DNA of 21,252 bases. Origin: an uncultured Paludibacter sp. (lineage in GTDB: Bacteria > Bacteroidota > Bacteroidia > Bacteroidales > Paludibacteraceae). Numbering within the stretch: the stretch's first letter is position 1; each line of letters begins with the position of its first letter. The notes beneath the pieces are model-generated. The model ran no database searches. It saw only the letters and a list, made by a program, of their open reading frames with translations, and was not told the origin of the DNA. Below are positions 6,668 to 15,356 of the stretch, one piece after another. The stretch lies in contig CALFXE010000280.1 of assembly GCA_937927845.1 (NCBI GenBank), positions 1 to 21,252 of the forward strand, in the 5' to 3' direction. The translations under genes and the position numbers were made by a program.

Positions 6668-8380
6668 ATGACTATTAAAGAATTACAACAACTCAAAGAG
6701 AGTGAAGACAGGATAGAGTTTAAGGAAGCAAAGAATAACTTTTCATTTGCGGGAGGCAAAAATACCGACCAAACGGAAAGAAGAAAATGCTATCTTGGCT
6801 ATGTTGTTGCTCTTGCTAATGAGGGTGGCGGTAAATTAGTCATGGGAATGAAAGACAAAGTTCCTCATGAAGTTGTAGGAAGTGATTTTGCAGAAGGTAA
6901 GGTTGGAGATTTGACGGATGAAACATACGAGAGATTGGGTATTCGTGTACGGACAGAAGAATTATGGGAAGATAAGAAACGTGTCCTGATAATTCACGTA
7001 CCTACCCGTCCCGTTGGAAAACTGTTGAAGTTTGAAGGAGTTCCTCTGATGCGAACAGGCGAAAGCCTGAGAAATATGAGCGATGAAGAAATGTTTGCTA
7101 TTTTATCGGAGCAAGAACCTGATTTCTCTGCAAAAATATGTGAGGGATTAACTATTGCCGATTTGGATGACACAGCGATACAAAAAATGAGAGAAAGTTA
7201 CTCTCAAAAACAGAATAATCCTCAATTTCTATCTCTTTCAAAAGAACAACTATTAACAGATTTGAAGTTATTGGTAGAGAATAAATTGAATTTCGCGGCT
7301 CTTATCCTGTTAGGAAAAAAAGAGATTATCCAACAAAAACTACCTCAAAGCAAAATAATCTGGGAATATCGCAATACCGGAAGCCAAATACACCACGATG
7401 CAAGGGAAAGCATTGAAGAACCACTATTTCTTGGCATAGATAAAATTTGGCAATTAATAAATCAACCTGCACTCAACAGAAAGCACCCAGTACAGTCGGG
7501 AGCATATATTTTTGATTTATTTGATTTTAACGAAGCGGTTATTCGTGAAGCAATACTGAACGCTGTTGCTCATCGTTTATATACGATTACAAGCGAAGTA
7601 GTTGTAAAACAATATCCCACAAAAATAGAGATAAACAATCCGGGTGGTTTTCCCAAAGGAGTTACTCTTGACAACCTGATAACTGTCAGCAGTACCCCTC
7701 GCAATCGTCTGATAACCGAGATATTAGAAAAAACAGGCTTAGTTGAAAGAAGCGGACAAGGAGTTGATAAGATATTTTCAATCACTCTTTCAGAGGGGAA
7801 AAACTATCCTGATTACAGTAAGTCAGATTCTTATCAGGTATCTTTGACATTAAAATCCGAAATAGTAGATAAGGCATTCCATATATTCATAAATAAATAC
7901 CAAATAAGCGATAAAGAGCCGAAGTTGGGAGTAGAACAAATACTTACACTAAGTAAAATCCGTGATGGACAATTCCAACAATTAAACCCCGAAATTACAA
8001 ATCAACTTGAAGAAATAGGGTTGATTCAACGTGCATCCGGACATACCAATCGCTTCACACTTTCTGAAGAATATAATGCTCTAATTGACGAAAACTCAAA
8101 AATAGGAAATTACATTGTCAAAGAAGTAGAACAGTTACTTCTTGCTATACAGGGGAATGCCCTGAAAATCGGAGCAATAGAAAAGCACATGGAAGAATAC
8201 TTGAATAGAAATCAATTAAAATATCTGACTGGCAAGTTAGTTGATGATGATATTCTAACGAAATCCGGTTCAGGTAATCAAACTACTTATTCTCTTGCCA
8301 AACCGTATCAGTCATTACGTGGAGATGACCTCTTTAAGAGTGTGTTTGATGTATTAAGAAGTAAAAATGTAGAGGGTTAA
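6668..8380 (+). CDS. AlbA_2 (Schlafen-like) domain protein with GHKL ATPase region
   Basis: 570 residues. The N-terminus is an AlbA_2 domain (formerly 'divergent AAA'): ESEDRIEFKEAK at 11-22, then ALANEGGGKLVMGM at 48-61. The centre has a GHKL-like ATP-binding region: REAILNAVAHR at 293-303 (N-box), INNPGGFP at 322-329 and RSGQGVDKI at 361-369. The C-terminal 170 residues contain two winged-helix-like stretches. Proteins of this build are common in Bacteroidota and are annotated as ATP-binding or transcriptional regulators; AlbA_2 is also found in Schlafen and in some defence proteins, so nucleic-acid binding is likely but the function is unknown. It has its own promoter, stands alone, and its stop codon overlaps the first unit of a repeat tract. 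It may be a cargo or regulatory gene of the element. Confidence 0.82.
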   Translation: MTIKELQQLKESEDRIEFKEAKNNFSFAGGKNTDQTERRKCYLGYVVALANEGGGKLVMGMKDKVPHEVVGSDFAEGKVGDLTDETYERLGIRVRTEELWEDKKRVLIIHVPTRPVGKLLKFEGVPLMRTGESLRNMSDEEMFAILSEQEPDFSAKICEGLTIADLDDTAIQKMRESYSQKQNNPQFLSLSKEQLLTDLKLLVENKLNFAALILLGKKEIIQQKLPQSKIIWEYRNTGSQIHHDARESIEEPLFLGIDKIWQLINQPALNRKHPVQSGAYIFDLFDFNEAVIREAILNAVAHRLYTITSEVVVKQYPTKIEINNPGGFPKGVTLDNLITVSSTPRNRLITEILEKTGLVERSGQGVDKIFSITLSEGKNYPDYSKSDSYQVSLTLKSEIVDKAFHIFINKYQISDKEPKLGVEQILTLSKIRDGQFQQLNPEITNQLEEIGLIQRASGHTNRFTLSEEYNALIDENSKIGNYIVKEVEQLLLAIQGNALKIGAIEKHMEEYLNRNQLKYLTGKLVDDDILTKSGSGNQTTYSLAKPYQSLRGDDLFKSVFDVLRSKNVEG

Positions 8381-8630
8381 TTCTCCAATAGCTCCTCTTG
8401 GTGGTGGTAGAGATAATCATGTTACTGATGGTAATTCTCCAATGAGAGGCAATAACTCTCCAATAGATAATGAAAATGTTGCCGAAACCCCTGTTAAATA
8501 GGGAAATCATTGTGTATTCAATTCTCCAATAACTAAGGGTAATTCTCCAATAACTCCTCTTGGTGGAGGTAGAGATGATAATGTTGCTGATAGTAATTCT
8601 CCAATGAGTGGTAATAATTCTCCAATAGAT
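8379..8630. repeat. Short-repeat tract (seven AATTCTCCAAT units) with a 90-bp duplication
   Basis: AATTCTCCAAT occurs at 8379, 8433, 8520, 8541, 8595 and 8616, and AACTCTCCAAT at 8454. Gaps between starts are 54, 21, 66, 21, 54 and 21 bases, all multiples of three. Segment 8379-8468 is repeated at 8541-8630 with nine substitutions and no indels (period 162). On the plus strand the units read N-S-P-I/M in one frame, broken by TAG near 8500 and without a start codon. On the minus strand, 8334-8642 is an open frame of 102 codons with Y/H-W-R-I repeats, but it overlaps the end of the AlbA_2 gene and reads out of a terminator. I treat the tract as a repeat, not a gene. Confidence 0.8.
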
Positions 8631-8631
8631 A

Positions 8632-8674
8632 GAAAAGAACAAGGAACTGCATATAGTGCTATTGTTCCTTGTTC
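8632..8674 (-). terminator. Terminator of the leftward operon
   Basis: Arms GAACAAGGAAC (8637-8647) and GTTCCTTGTTC (8664-8674) form a perfect 11-bp stem with a 16-base loop. Read on the minus strand the stem is followed by TTTT (8636-8633). It lies 42 bases beyond the stop of the methylase-helicase gene, in the convergent gap, and may also stop rightward transcripts of the AlbA_2 gene. Confidence 0.8.
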
Positions 8675-8715
8675 ATATTAAAATGGGAAGATACTGATTT
8701 CTGAATAGGAGTTTT

Positions 8716-11700
8716 TTACAACTTAATCCCCTTAGATGTATCTTTTCTTTCCACTTTCGGCGGACTATCGCCCACCGAAGCTATAACAAGCCTGTCGCCC
8801 ATGATTTCTTTCACTCCCTGAATAGTGTTCGGCAATGGAGTGTCCTGGACAAATGTTTCGGATTTAACCTGTGATTGCTTATTTACCGAAACGGTATTGT
8901 CCTGCACGCTCTCCTTTCCCTCGCTTTCCTCGATTGGTTTAAGCGAGAGTTGGATTTCACGGTCTAACTTAATCAAATCATCTTTCAAGGTTTTCAGTTC
9001 AGGCTCTTTTCGCCATGTGGCTTCGACAACTTCTTTGAGAACTGGAATATCTTTTTGCAGTTTCTCGTTATCCGATTGATACTTCTCCAACAATTTCGGC
9101 ATGGTATCAAGTGCATTCAGGAAGTTTTGTGCCGCCGTCTTCGGGTCGGTAGCCATTGTTCCATGATTGTAGTTGTAGAGAATATCGCCTTCGCCTTTGA
9201 TAAAGAAACGGTTTTGTATAAGGTCGAAACCGTCTTTGTTGGTGGTTTCGGACTTGACCATTAAATCAAAACCATAAAGCGTACCGATTTTCTCATGCGC
9301 TCCGTGTGTTCGGGTGTTGTCAGCAATCTCGTTTAATTTTAAACCGACTTCTTTCGGATTACTGCCCTGTAATCCGTCCAATTGAACGGGATTCAGGCGG
9401 GTAACGCCGTCGGGCTGATATTGGACACGGGAACTGAATGCTTCTATATCTTTGGATATACGGTTGATAAACCCGTTATTCTTCTCTACGCTCGACATAA
9501 TATCCTCCAATTTGTAACGAGAAGAAGATTTGCCACGCATAAATGCCTGCCGTTCGGATTCCAACGAAGCGATTTTCTTTTCCAGCCGTGCTTTCTCCAA
9601 CAGTTCTGTATTGCCACTTAAAATTGCTACATATTCAGAAAAATTCATACCGCCTTTTTCGTCCATACTGCCCTCGTCAATGGTACGGATACCCAGTGAG
9701 TTATTTTTCAACTGGCGAATGAAAAGCTGCTTGTTGTGAAGTAATCCAAACTTATAAGCGTCCAATGATTTTTCGACGGCATATATTAGTACATCTACTT
9801 TATTATCAGCGTACAACTTTGCAATGTCATTGCCTTTACGAATACCACGACCGTCCCGTTGCTCCAAATCTGACGGTCGCCAAGGTGCGTCCAAATGATG
9901 AATGGCAACGCACCTTTTCTGGGCATTTACACCTGTCCCTAACATTTCAGTAGAGCCGAACAGTACACGGATTTTACCCTCGTTCATATCCTTAATCATG
10001 GTTTTACGAGCCTTGTCGGTCTTGGCTTCCTGAATAAAGCGTATTTCGTGGGCGGGGATTCCGTAGTCATCCACCAGTTTACGCTTTATCTCGGAGCATG
10101 GATTCCATTCGCCGGGCTTGTAAGTACCCAAATCTGAAAAAACAAACTGGGTTGCCTTGTGTTGGTCGAACTTTTTGTAATAATCCGATACCATTCTGGC
10201 AACATGGGAAGCCTTGTTATCTACATGGTCGCCATATTTGACCGGATCAATGAGCCGCATATCGAGCGACATCTTTCGGGCATAGTCCGTTGCAATCAGC
10301 ATTTTTGCTTTTTCCTCGCTTTCGGATAGTGGGGCACGTCCCAATATTTCACCTTTGCCTGTTTTGGCGAACTCTACCAACTTCTGAATAAATTCCTGCT
10401 GGTCGGGAGTGGGCGGAATATTGTGCAGGATTTCATTCTTTGCAGGTCGGTCAATTCCTATATCTTCAGCGGAACGATAGTCGGTTATTTCGGCATAAAA
10501 AGCCGCCAATTCAGGCACTTTTATAAAGTAGCGGAAGCGTTCTTTCTGAACGACCTCGTTCGTGACCGAAAATTCATAGTCTATCGACTTCTTGGCGAAA
10601 ATTGCCGCCCACGCATCGAATGTATTAATGCCTTGCCGTTCCAATTCGTTTGGCCGGAGATACTTGAAAAGTAAATATAGCTCTGTCAAACTGTTGGAAA
10701 TGGTTGTACCCGAAAGGAATGTCGCTCCCAAATCCTTTCCCGTCCTGTCCTGAATGGTACGCAGGGCGAAAAGCATATTAAGCGCCCTTTGACTTCCTTC
10801 GGCATTTCCAAACCCTGCCACCCGGTCGTGGCGGGTGGTAAAGGTCAGGTTTTTGAATCGGTGTGATTCATCAACGTAGAGGTGGTCAATTCCCATTAAC
10901 TTGAAATCGACCGTATCATCTTTGCGGTTTTCAATCTGATAAGCGATATTGCTTAACTTGGCTTCAAGATTGAGTTGTCGTTTAACCAAACCTTTCTCCA
11001 TAGCACGGGATATGTGTTTACCCTGTTCCCGCAATACTTCCAAGTTTTCTTCAACGCTATCAAGTTCCGCCTGTAAGATACGTTGCTGTATTTCGGGTGA
11101 CTGGGGTATCATGCCGAATTGTTCGTGTGTTAAAATAATGGCATCCCAGTTGTTATTTTTCATTTCATTGAAGATCTTCGCCCGTTTCGCAGGTGTAAAA
11201 TCTTCTTTACCCGGATACAGCACTTTTGCATTGGGGTAAGCCGTACAGAAAGTTTGGGCTATCTCATGCACATTGGCTTTAAGAGCCATGATAAGCGGTT
11301 TGTTTACCAATCCCAACCGTTTTTTCTCGTAGGCGCTTACGCACATTATCAGGGTTTTACCGCCGCCCACTTCATGGTCGATTATCGCACCGCCATTGAG
11401 TTTGTCCAACCAGACGGCATCCTTTTGGCTCTTGTACAAATCAGGAATACCCAAGCCTTTCAAGTCCAGTCCGGGAAACTCTTGGTGGCTTCCGTCGTAA
11501 TCGGGACGGACGAAACAGTTGAATGTACGATTGTACTTATCCGCCAGTCGGTCTTTGAACTCCTGCGATTGTTCGCCCAGCCACTCGGTAAAACCGTTCC
11601 GTATCTCATCAATCTTGGAATTGGCGAGTTGGATTGATTCGGAGTCACGCACTTTTACCTCTTTGAGTTCCCCGTCAATCAGTTTTTTGACTTTCTTGGT

Positions 11701-14418
11701 AATATCAGGAGAAGTGTTGTGCAAGGCGTGTTTCATCAAAGCGATACCGTCAAACGTGCGGCTTTCAGCTTTGACAGCATACTGATCCCATATCTTGATA
11801 TTCTTGCTGTCGGCTTTAAGCGTGTATTCATCACGGCTCTGTGCATAATGCACCGACACATTGGTATCGAATAAGTGTGAAGCATACTTATTGTAAATGC
11901 CTGTCGGAATCCACCGTTCGCCGAAATTGAAATCCAAATCCTCGAACGGTATCGGGCGTGGCGTTGCTTCCCGTAATGCAGAAAGGGATTCCTTTGCCGC
12001 TTCATGGTCGGAGTGGTTCTCAATATACCGCTCGACATGTTCAGCTTTGGAAATAACATTTCCGCTTATGAACTTGTCTTTAATTTCATAAGAGCCTATC
12101 ATCGGATTGAAAAATACCTGTCCTTTCAATTCGTCCAATATCTCATCGGAAGTACCGCCTGTAAGCCCTGCCATATATTCAAGGTTTACCTTTGCGTATT
12201 TATTGAGCGAAGCGGTCAGGGCTTCCCGTGCGTTGTCGGCAGAAGTTATCTCGTTCGGATTGAAAGCAACCGGTTGCCCAAAGATATCAGCTTTGACCGC
12301 TTTGCCATTTACATAGCGTTCCAGAGAAAGAATTTCCGTTCCTCCGGCATCCATTTTAATAAGGCTTAGATTTTTCGCATCGTTTATGTTTCCGAAACGA
12401 CGGGTAAAATCGTCATAAAGCCTGTTCAACATTTCACGCAAGGCAGGATTGGCTTCCAACCTTGTTGCTTCGTTGCTGTACAGGTGGTGATAAGTGTCCC
12501 GTATTTCGATATAAAGGGACGCTTTCGCCTGCTGTGTTCCGGTGAGTTGAAGCGGATGGAACATCGGCTGAAATCCGTTCAAATCACGCAAATAACCGAT
12601 ACGATTATTTTCGTCTGTTACGAGTGAGCCTTCCCGATAATGGGACGGTATATCTTCCGCATTATAATAAGGAATCGGCTTCATGCGTTCCTGCTGTTCC
12701 CGCTCGGCTTCCTCTCGTAACTGCTCCAACTGTTCCTCCCGACGGGCATCGAATACGGGATAGGCTTCGGTTGTTTCCTTTTGAAGTTTTTCCCGTTGCT
12801 GTGCGGCGTTATGCTGCATTTCTTCCCGCCAATCCATAAAGGGAAGTTCCTTCGGCTTGGCAGCTTGTGATTTGGACTTTCTACCTCTTTTTTTAGGCTT
12901 GCTTACCTGACTGCGTTCCTCTTGGGTAAACCCGAAAAGGTCGTAAAGCGTGATTAGCGGTTCCTGCGTTACGGGCTGTGGTTTCGCCTCCGGTGTCGGC
13001 TGTTTTTTAATGGCAGGATCGTCCATGTCGAAAAGTGTACCCGAATAAGTGGGCTGTTGCTTGGGTGCTTCGGGTTTGTTTTCAATCACAGGTTTTACCG
13101 CTTCGGATTGGTTATTGTCGGGAAACCAATCATCTTCAATAGCCTGCCAAAACGGATCGAGTTCATCCGTTTGCCAAAAAGGATTGAGGTCATTGGAATT
13201 TGATTCAAGTGTCGGTTTAATTTCTGCTGTGGCTGTAACCTGTCGTTCCGCTGTGTTCTGTGCATAGGTTTGGTAACGCTGCAAATCCAAATGTTGTGAA
13301 AAATCTTCTTTCAACATTTGCCGCAGGTCTTTAGCGATTCCGTCCACTCCACCCTCATGCGTAAAGACAATAGCAGGTTTGCCGTATGGATCGGTATCTC
13401 TTTTCGAACTGGTTTGTACAACCCTGTCGAAATCACGGAACAGATTATTAATGGAAATTCCGTTCGACAACTTGCGGGATTCGATAAAATCCTGCTGTCG
13501 CTGATTGGGAACGATATTCTTATTGTTCCGTTGCAGGATTATCAGGTCGCTGCCGACTTCCGTTCCTGCATGGTCGGAAAAGAGATTGTTCGGTAAACGG
13601 ATAGCGGAAACAACATCGCAGGTGTTCATCAGGTATTCCCGTACCGGTTTGTTTTGTTCCGAATTAAGTACGCCTTGACTGGTAATAAAGGCGATTATCC
13701 CGCCCTCTCTGGCCGACATAACGCTTTTTACAAAAAAGTAGTTGTGTATCGCCTGTGTCGATTGTTTGACGGCGGGTATTTCATGATTGGATAGTAGCGG
13801 ATCGAATACAGAAACATCGCCAAATGGTATATTGGAAGCTATCACATCGAAATGCTGTGAGTAACGTCCTTCCATTTTCTCGTAACCCTCAATCCGTACC
13901 TTATCATCAGGATAGAGGTGCGAGAGGATTTTACCCGTCAATAAGTCCTTTTCAAAACCTGTTACTTTGGCTTCGGGCGCAGTTTCTTTGAACGAAGAAA
14001 TAAACGCACCTGTTCCGGCACTGGGTTCTAAAAAACGTGTCGGGGTTATCCCGCTATCCTTTAGTGCATCCGCTAACGCATCAATAACAGGCTTCGGCGT
14101 ATAAAATGCCGTAAGGATAGAACTTTTCAGGGAGCTGACATAGCGTTTGTAAACTTCCGGTGTGGGCGAACTTTCACGGAGTACCTCGTGAAGTTCCTGC
14201 ACCAACGGAAAAAGCTCGACTTCGGATTTAGACCACCGCTGAATATCTTCGGGTTTGTCGGCAGGGTTAAGGATTGCCTTAATTCCTCCGAAGCCTGAAT
14301 ATTTAGCAAGTATTTCCCGTTCTTCGGGAGTTGCCTGTCGTTGTTCCTTGTCGAGCCTTAACGCTAACTTGATTGCATCAATGTTCTGACGCAAATGAGT
14401 TCGCTTATTGTAACTCAT
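8716..14418 (-). CDS. Giant DNA methylase-helicase fusion (DarB/LtrC-like)
   Basis: 1900 residues. N-terminal N6-adenine-methylase-like domain: FYTPKP at 105-110, SAM-binding EPSAGTGAF at 131-139, and NIPFGD at 196-201 in the place of the catalytic NPPF/Y. A long Gln/Pro/Lys-rich linker (about 410-600) follows. A SNF2/DEAD-like helicase starts near 1010 with Walker A HEVGGGKT, then YVDESHRF near 1182 and a motif VI LEQRDGRGIRKG near 1522. The C-terminal 350 residues are mostly helical, probably coiled coil. Such fusions are found in Bacteroidota conjugative elements; the phage P1 DarB protein, which protects injected DNA from restriction, has a comparable methylase-helicase build. An antirestriction or DNA-handling role is inference. 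The start overlaps the DUF1896 gene by 14 bases, indicating translational coupling; a terminator follows the stop. Confidence 0.9.
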   Translation of the reverse strand: MSYNKRTHLRQNIDAIKLALRLDKEQRQATPEEREILAKYSGFGGIKAILNPADKPEDIQRWSKSEVELFPLVQELHEVLRESSPTPEVYKRYVSSLKSSILTAFYTPKPVIDALADALKDSGITPTRFLEPSAGTGAFISSFKETAPEAKVTGFEKDLLTGKILSHLYPDDKVRIEGYEKMEGRYSQHFDVIASNIPFGDVSVFDPLLSNHEIPAVKQSTQAIHNYFFVKSVMSAREGGIIAFITSQGVLNSEQNKPVREYLMNTCDVVSAIRLPNNLFSDHAGTEVGSDLIILQRNNKNIVPNQRQQDFIESRKLSNGISINNLFRDFDRVVQTSSKRDTDPYGKPAIVFTHEGGVDGIAKDLRQMLKEDFSQHLDLQRYQTYAQNTAERQVTATAEIKPTLESNSNDLNPFWQTDELDPFWQAIEDDWFPDNNQSEAVKPVIENKPEAPKQQPTYSGTLFDMDDPAIKKQPTPEAKPQPVTQEPLITLYDLFGFTQEERSQVSKPKKRGRKSKSQAAKPKELPFMDWREEMQHNAAQQREKLQKETTEAYPVFDARREEQLEQLREEAEREQQERMKPIPYYNAEDIPSHYREGSLVTDENNRIGYLRDLNGFQPMFHPLQLTGTQQAKASLYIEIRDTYHHLYSNEATRLEANPALREMLNRLYDDFTRRFGNINDAKNLSLIKMDAGGTEILSLERYVNGKAVKADIFGQPVAFNPNEITSADNAREALTASLNKYAKVNLEYMAGLTGGTSDEILDELKGQVFFNPMIGSYEIKDKFISGNVISKAEHVERYIENHSDHEAAKESLSALREATPRPIPFEDLDFNFGERWIPTGIYNKYASHLFDTNVSVHYAQSRDEYTLKADSKNIKIWDQYAVKAESRTFDGIALMKHALHNTSPDITKKVKKLIDGELKEVKVRDSESIQLANSKIDEIRNGFTEWLGEQSQEFKDRLADKYNRTFNCFVRPDYDGSHQEFPGLDLKGLGIPDLYKSQKDAVWLDKLNGGAIIDHEVGGGKTLIMCVSAYEKKRLGLVNKPLIMALKANVHEIAQTFCTAYPNAKVLYPGKEDFTPAKRAKIFNEMKNNNWDAIILTHEQFGMIPQSPEIQQRILQAELDSVEENLEVLREQGKHISRAMEKGLVKRQLNLEAKLSNIAYQIENRKDDTVDFKLMGIDHLYVDESHRFKNLTFTTRHDRVAGFGNAEGSQRALNMLFALRTIQDRTGKDLGATFLSGTTISNSLTELYLLFKYLRPNELERQGINTFDAWAAIFAKKSIDYEFSVTNEVVQKERFRYFIKVPELAAFYAEITDYRSAEDIGIDRPAKNEILHNIPPTPDQQEFIQKLVEFAKTGKGEILGRAPLSESEEKAKMLIATDYARKMSLDMRLIDPVKYGDHVDNKASHVARMVSDYYKKFDQHKATQFVFSDLGTYKPGEWNPCSEIKRKLVDDYGIPAHEIRFIQEAKTDKARKTMIKDMNEGKIRVLFGSTEMLGTGVNAQKRCVAIHHLDAPWRPSDLEQRDGRGIRKGNDIAKLYADNKVDVLIYAVEKSLDAYKFGLLHNKQLFIRQLKNNSLGIRTIDEGSMDEKGGMNFSEYVAILSGNTELLEKARLEKKIASLESERQAFMRGKSSSRYKLEDIMSSVEKNNGFINRISKDIEAFSSRVQYQPDGVTRLNPVQLDGLQGSNPKEVGLKLNEIADNTRTHGAHEKIGTLYGFDLMVKSETTNKDGFDLIQNRFFIKGEGDILYNYNHGTMATDPKTAAQNFLNALDTMPKLLEKYQSDNEKLQKDIPVLKEVVEATWRKEPELKTLKDDLIKLDREIQLSLKPIEESEGKESVQDNTVSVNKQSQVKSETFVQDTPLPNTIQGVKEIMGDRLVIASVGDSPPKVERKDTSKGIKL

Positions 14419-14851
14419 TTTCGAGCAATATCAGGATTGTGCCGACAAGCTCCGTATAGAGCGACTGGTACTCGGTCGTCTCGGCATAATCATCGTTCAG
14501 GTTGTATTTGGAAAATACCGCCTGACATTCGGGCATTAGTTCTTTTGCCTTTGCGTGGGCTTCGCTTGGTGAAACTTCATCGAAAAACTCATTCCAAAGA
14601 ATTTCGACAACTATATTATAAGGAGAAAAGTGCAAACCTTTGAATAAGGCTTCGTTTGCGATTTCGGCTGCCTGAATATGGTCTAAACCACTTTTTATGG
14701 CTTCGCTGTAGCTTTCCGCTGCCATATCCCCACGTCCGGCAATAAAGGAAAGGTCGTTTGCTTTGTCGGGGTGGGAATCTCGTAAATAAGATAGTAGATT
14801 GAGCCGGAAATATGACATTTCCGCAGGCTCTAAATTTGAATTGTATTTCAT
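14405..14851 (-). CDS. DUF1896 family protein
   Basis: 148 residues matching the DUF1896 pattern of Bacteroidota mobile elements: MSYFRLNLLSYLRDSHPDKA at 12-31, FIAGRGDMAAESYSEA at 36-51, GLHFSPYNIVVEILWNEF at 72-89, and YQSLYTELVGTI at 128-139. The function is not known. It is all-alpha, acidic, without signal or membrane segments. Its stop lies inside the start region of the methylase-helicase gene (14-base overlap), so the two are likely made together and perhaps act together. The start codon follows an A-rich ribosome-binding region that can be sequestered in the upstream RNA structure at 14857-15000. Confidence 0.85.
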   Translation of the reverse strand: MKYNSNLEPAEMSYFRLNLLSYLRDSHPDKANDLSFIAGRGDMAAESYSEAIKSGLDHIQAAEIANEALFKGLHFSPYNIVVEILWNEFFDEVSPSEAHAKAKELMPECQAVFSKYNLNDDYAETTEYQSLYTELVGTILILLENELQ

Positions 14852-14856
14852 ACTAT

Positions 14857-15000
14857 GAATTTTTTAGTGGTAAAATTGTAGATATGGATATGCAAAAGGC
14901 ACTGGGGTATCCCTCCCCAGTGCCACCACTAAAAAAATTCAATAGCACCTGATTTAACAATTTCTCATCAAACCTGTGGCGTATGAACTTTCTTAGTGGC
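14857..15000 (-). promoter_or_regulatory. Three-segment RNA switch-like leader of the DUF1896 and methylase-helicase genes
   Basis: In minus-strand order: segment 1 GCCACTAAGAAAGTTC (15000-14985), segment 2 GAATTTTTTTAGTGGT (14940-14925), a GC-rich hairpin GGCACTGGGG (14924-14915) with CCCCAGTGCC (14907-14898) followed by TTTT, then segment 3 ACCACTAAAAAATTC (14871-14857), five bases before the DUF1896 ATG. Segment 2 can pair with segment 1 over all 16 positions (three G:U) or with segment 3 over 15 positions with one bulge, so the two pairings exclude each other. The hairpin alone looks like an intrinsic terminator. Segment 3 is the ribosome-binding region. This layout suggests attenuation or translational control; the signal is unknown. 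No gene lies in 14852-15014. Confidence 0.6.
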
Positions 15001-15014
15001 AAAGATAAGCGTTT

Positions 15015-15356
15015 TTATTCTATTTCTTTATACTCTATATCAGAGCAATGAATAGTACAGGAATCAAGAGCGTGATAAATTTCTTCAACGATAAAAGAGC
15101 CTGTTCGGAAAGCCTTGTAGATTTTACTGAATGCTTTACCGTCTGAACATGGCTTCTCGTAGTCGTCATTTTCAATCCATTTTTTCAATAATGTTTCCGG
15201 CTTTATATATTCGCCTACTCTCGGAATAGTTTGGAACTCAAAATCGGTATCCTCACAAAACTCCCCGAAACTCATCAATAAATCGGCTATTTCCTTTTCT
15301 TTGTCATCATCCGGTTTATTGTCGTAATTAAAATAAATTATCAGATTTGCTTTCAT
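15015..15356 (-). CDS. Conserved-context hypothetical protein (113 residues)
   Basis: I do not recognise a family. The protein is acidic and soluble, begins MKANLIIYFNYDNKP like a beta strand, and has no signal peptide or membrane segment. Cysteines occur at positions 34, 70, 100 and 104, with no clear metal-binding pattern. The start ATG overlaps the topB stop codon by one base (TAATG), so translation is coupled to topB. Ribosomes finishing this gene stop 14 bases before RNA segment 1 of the downstream leader, so its translation could influence which leader structure forms. Coding status is supported by the tight coupling and full occupancy of the gap. Confidence 0.7.
   Translation of the reverse strand: MKANLIIYFNYDNKPDDDKEKEIADLLMSFGEFCEDTDFEFQTIPRVGEYIKPETLLKKWIENDDYEKPCSDGKAFSKIYKAFRTGSFIVEEIYHALDSCTIHCSDIEYKEIE

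Noticed and set aside
8379..8630. CRISPR array
   Set aside because: Repeats are only 11 bases, spacings vary from 21 to 66, and the spacers themselves are duplicated; no cas genes are visible.
8334..8642. Minus-strand open frame of 102 codons with Y/H-W-R-I repeats as a gene
   Set aside because: It lies downstream of a terminator, overlaps the AlbA_2 gene end, and its periodicity follows from the DNA repeat itself; no independent ribosome site or family was seen.
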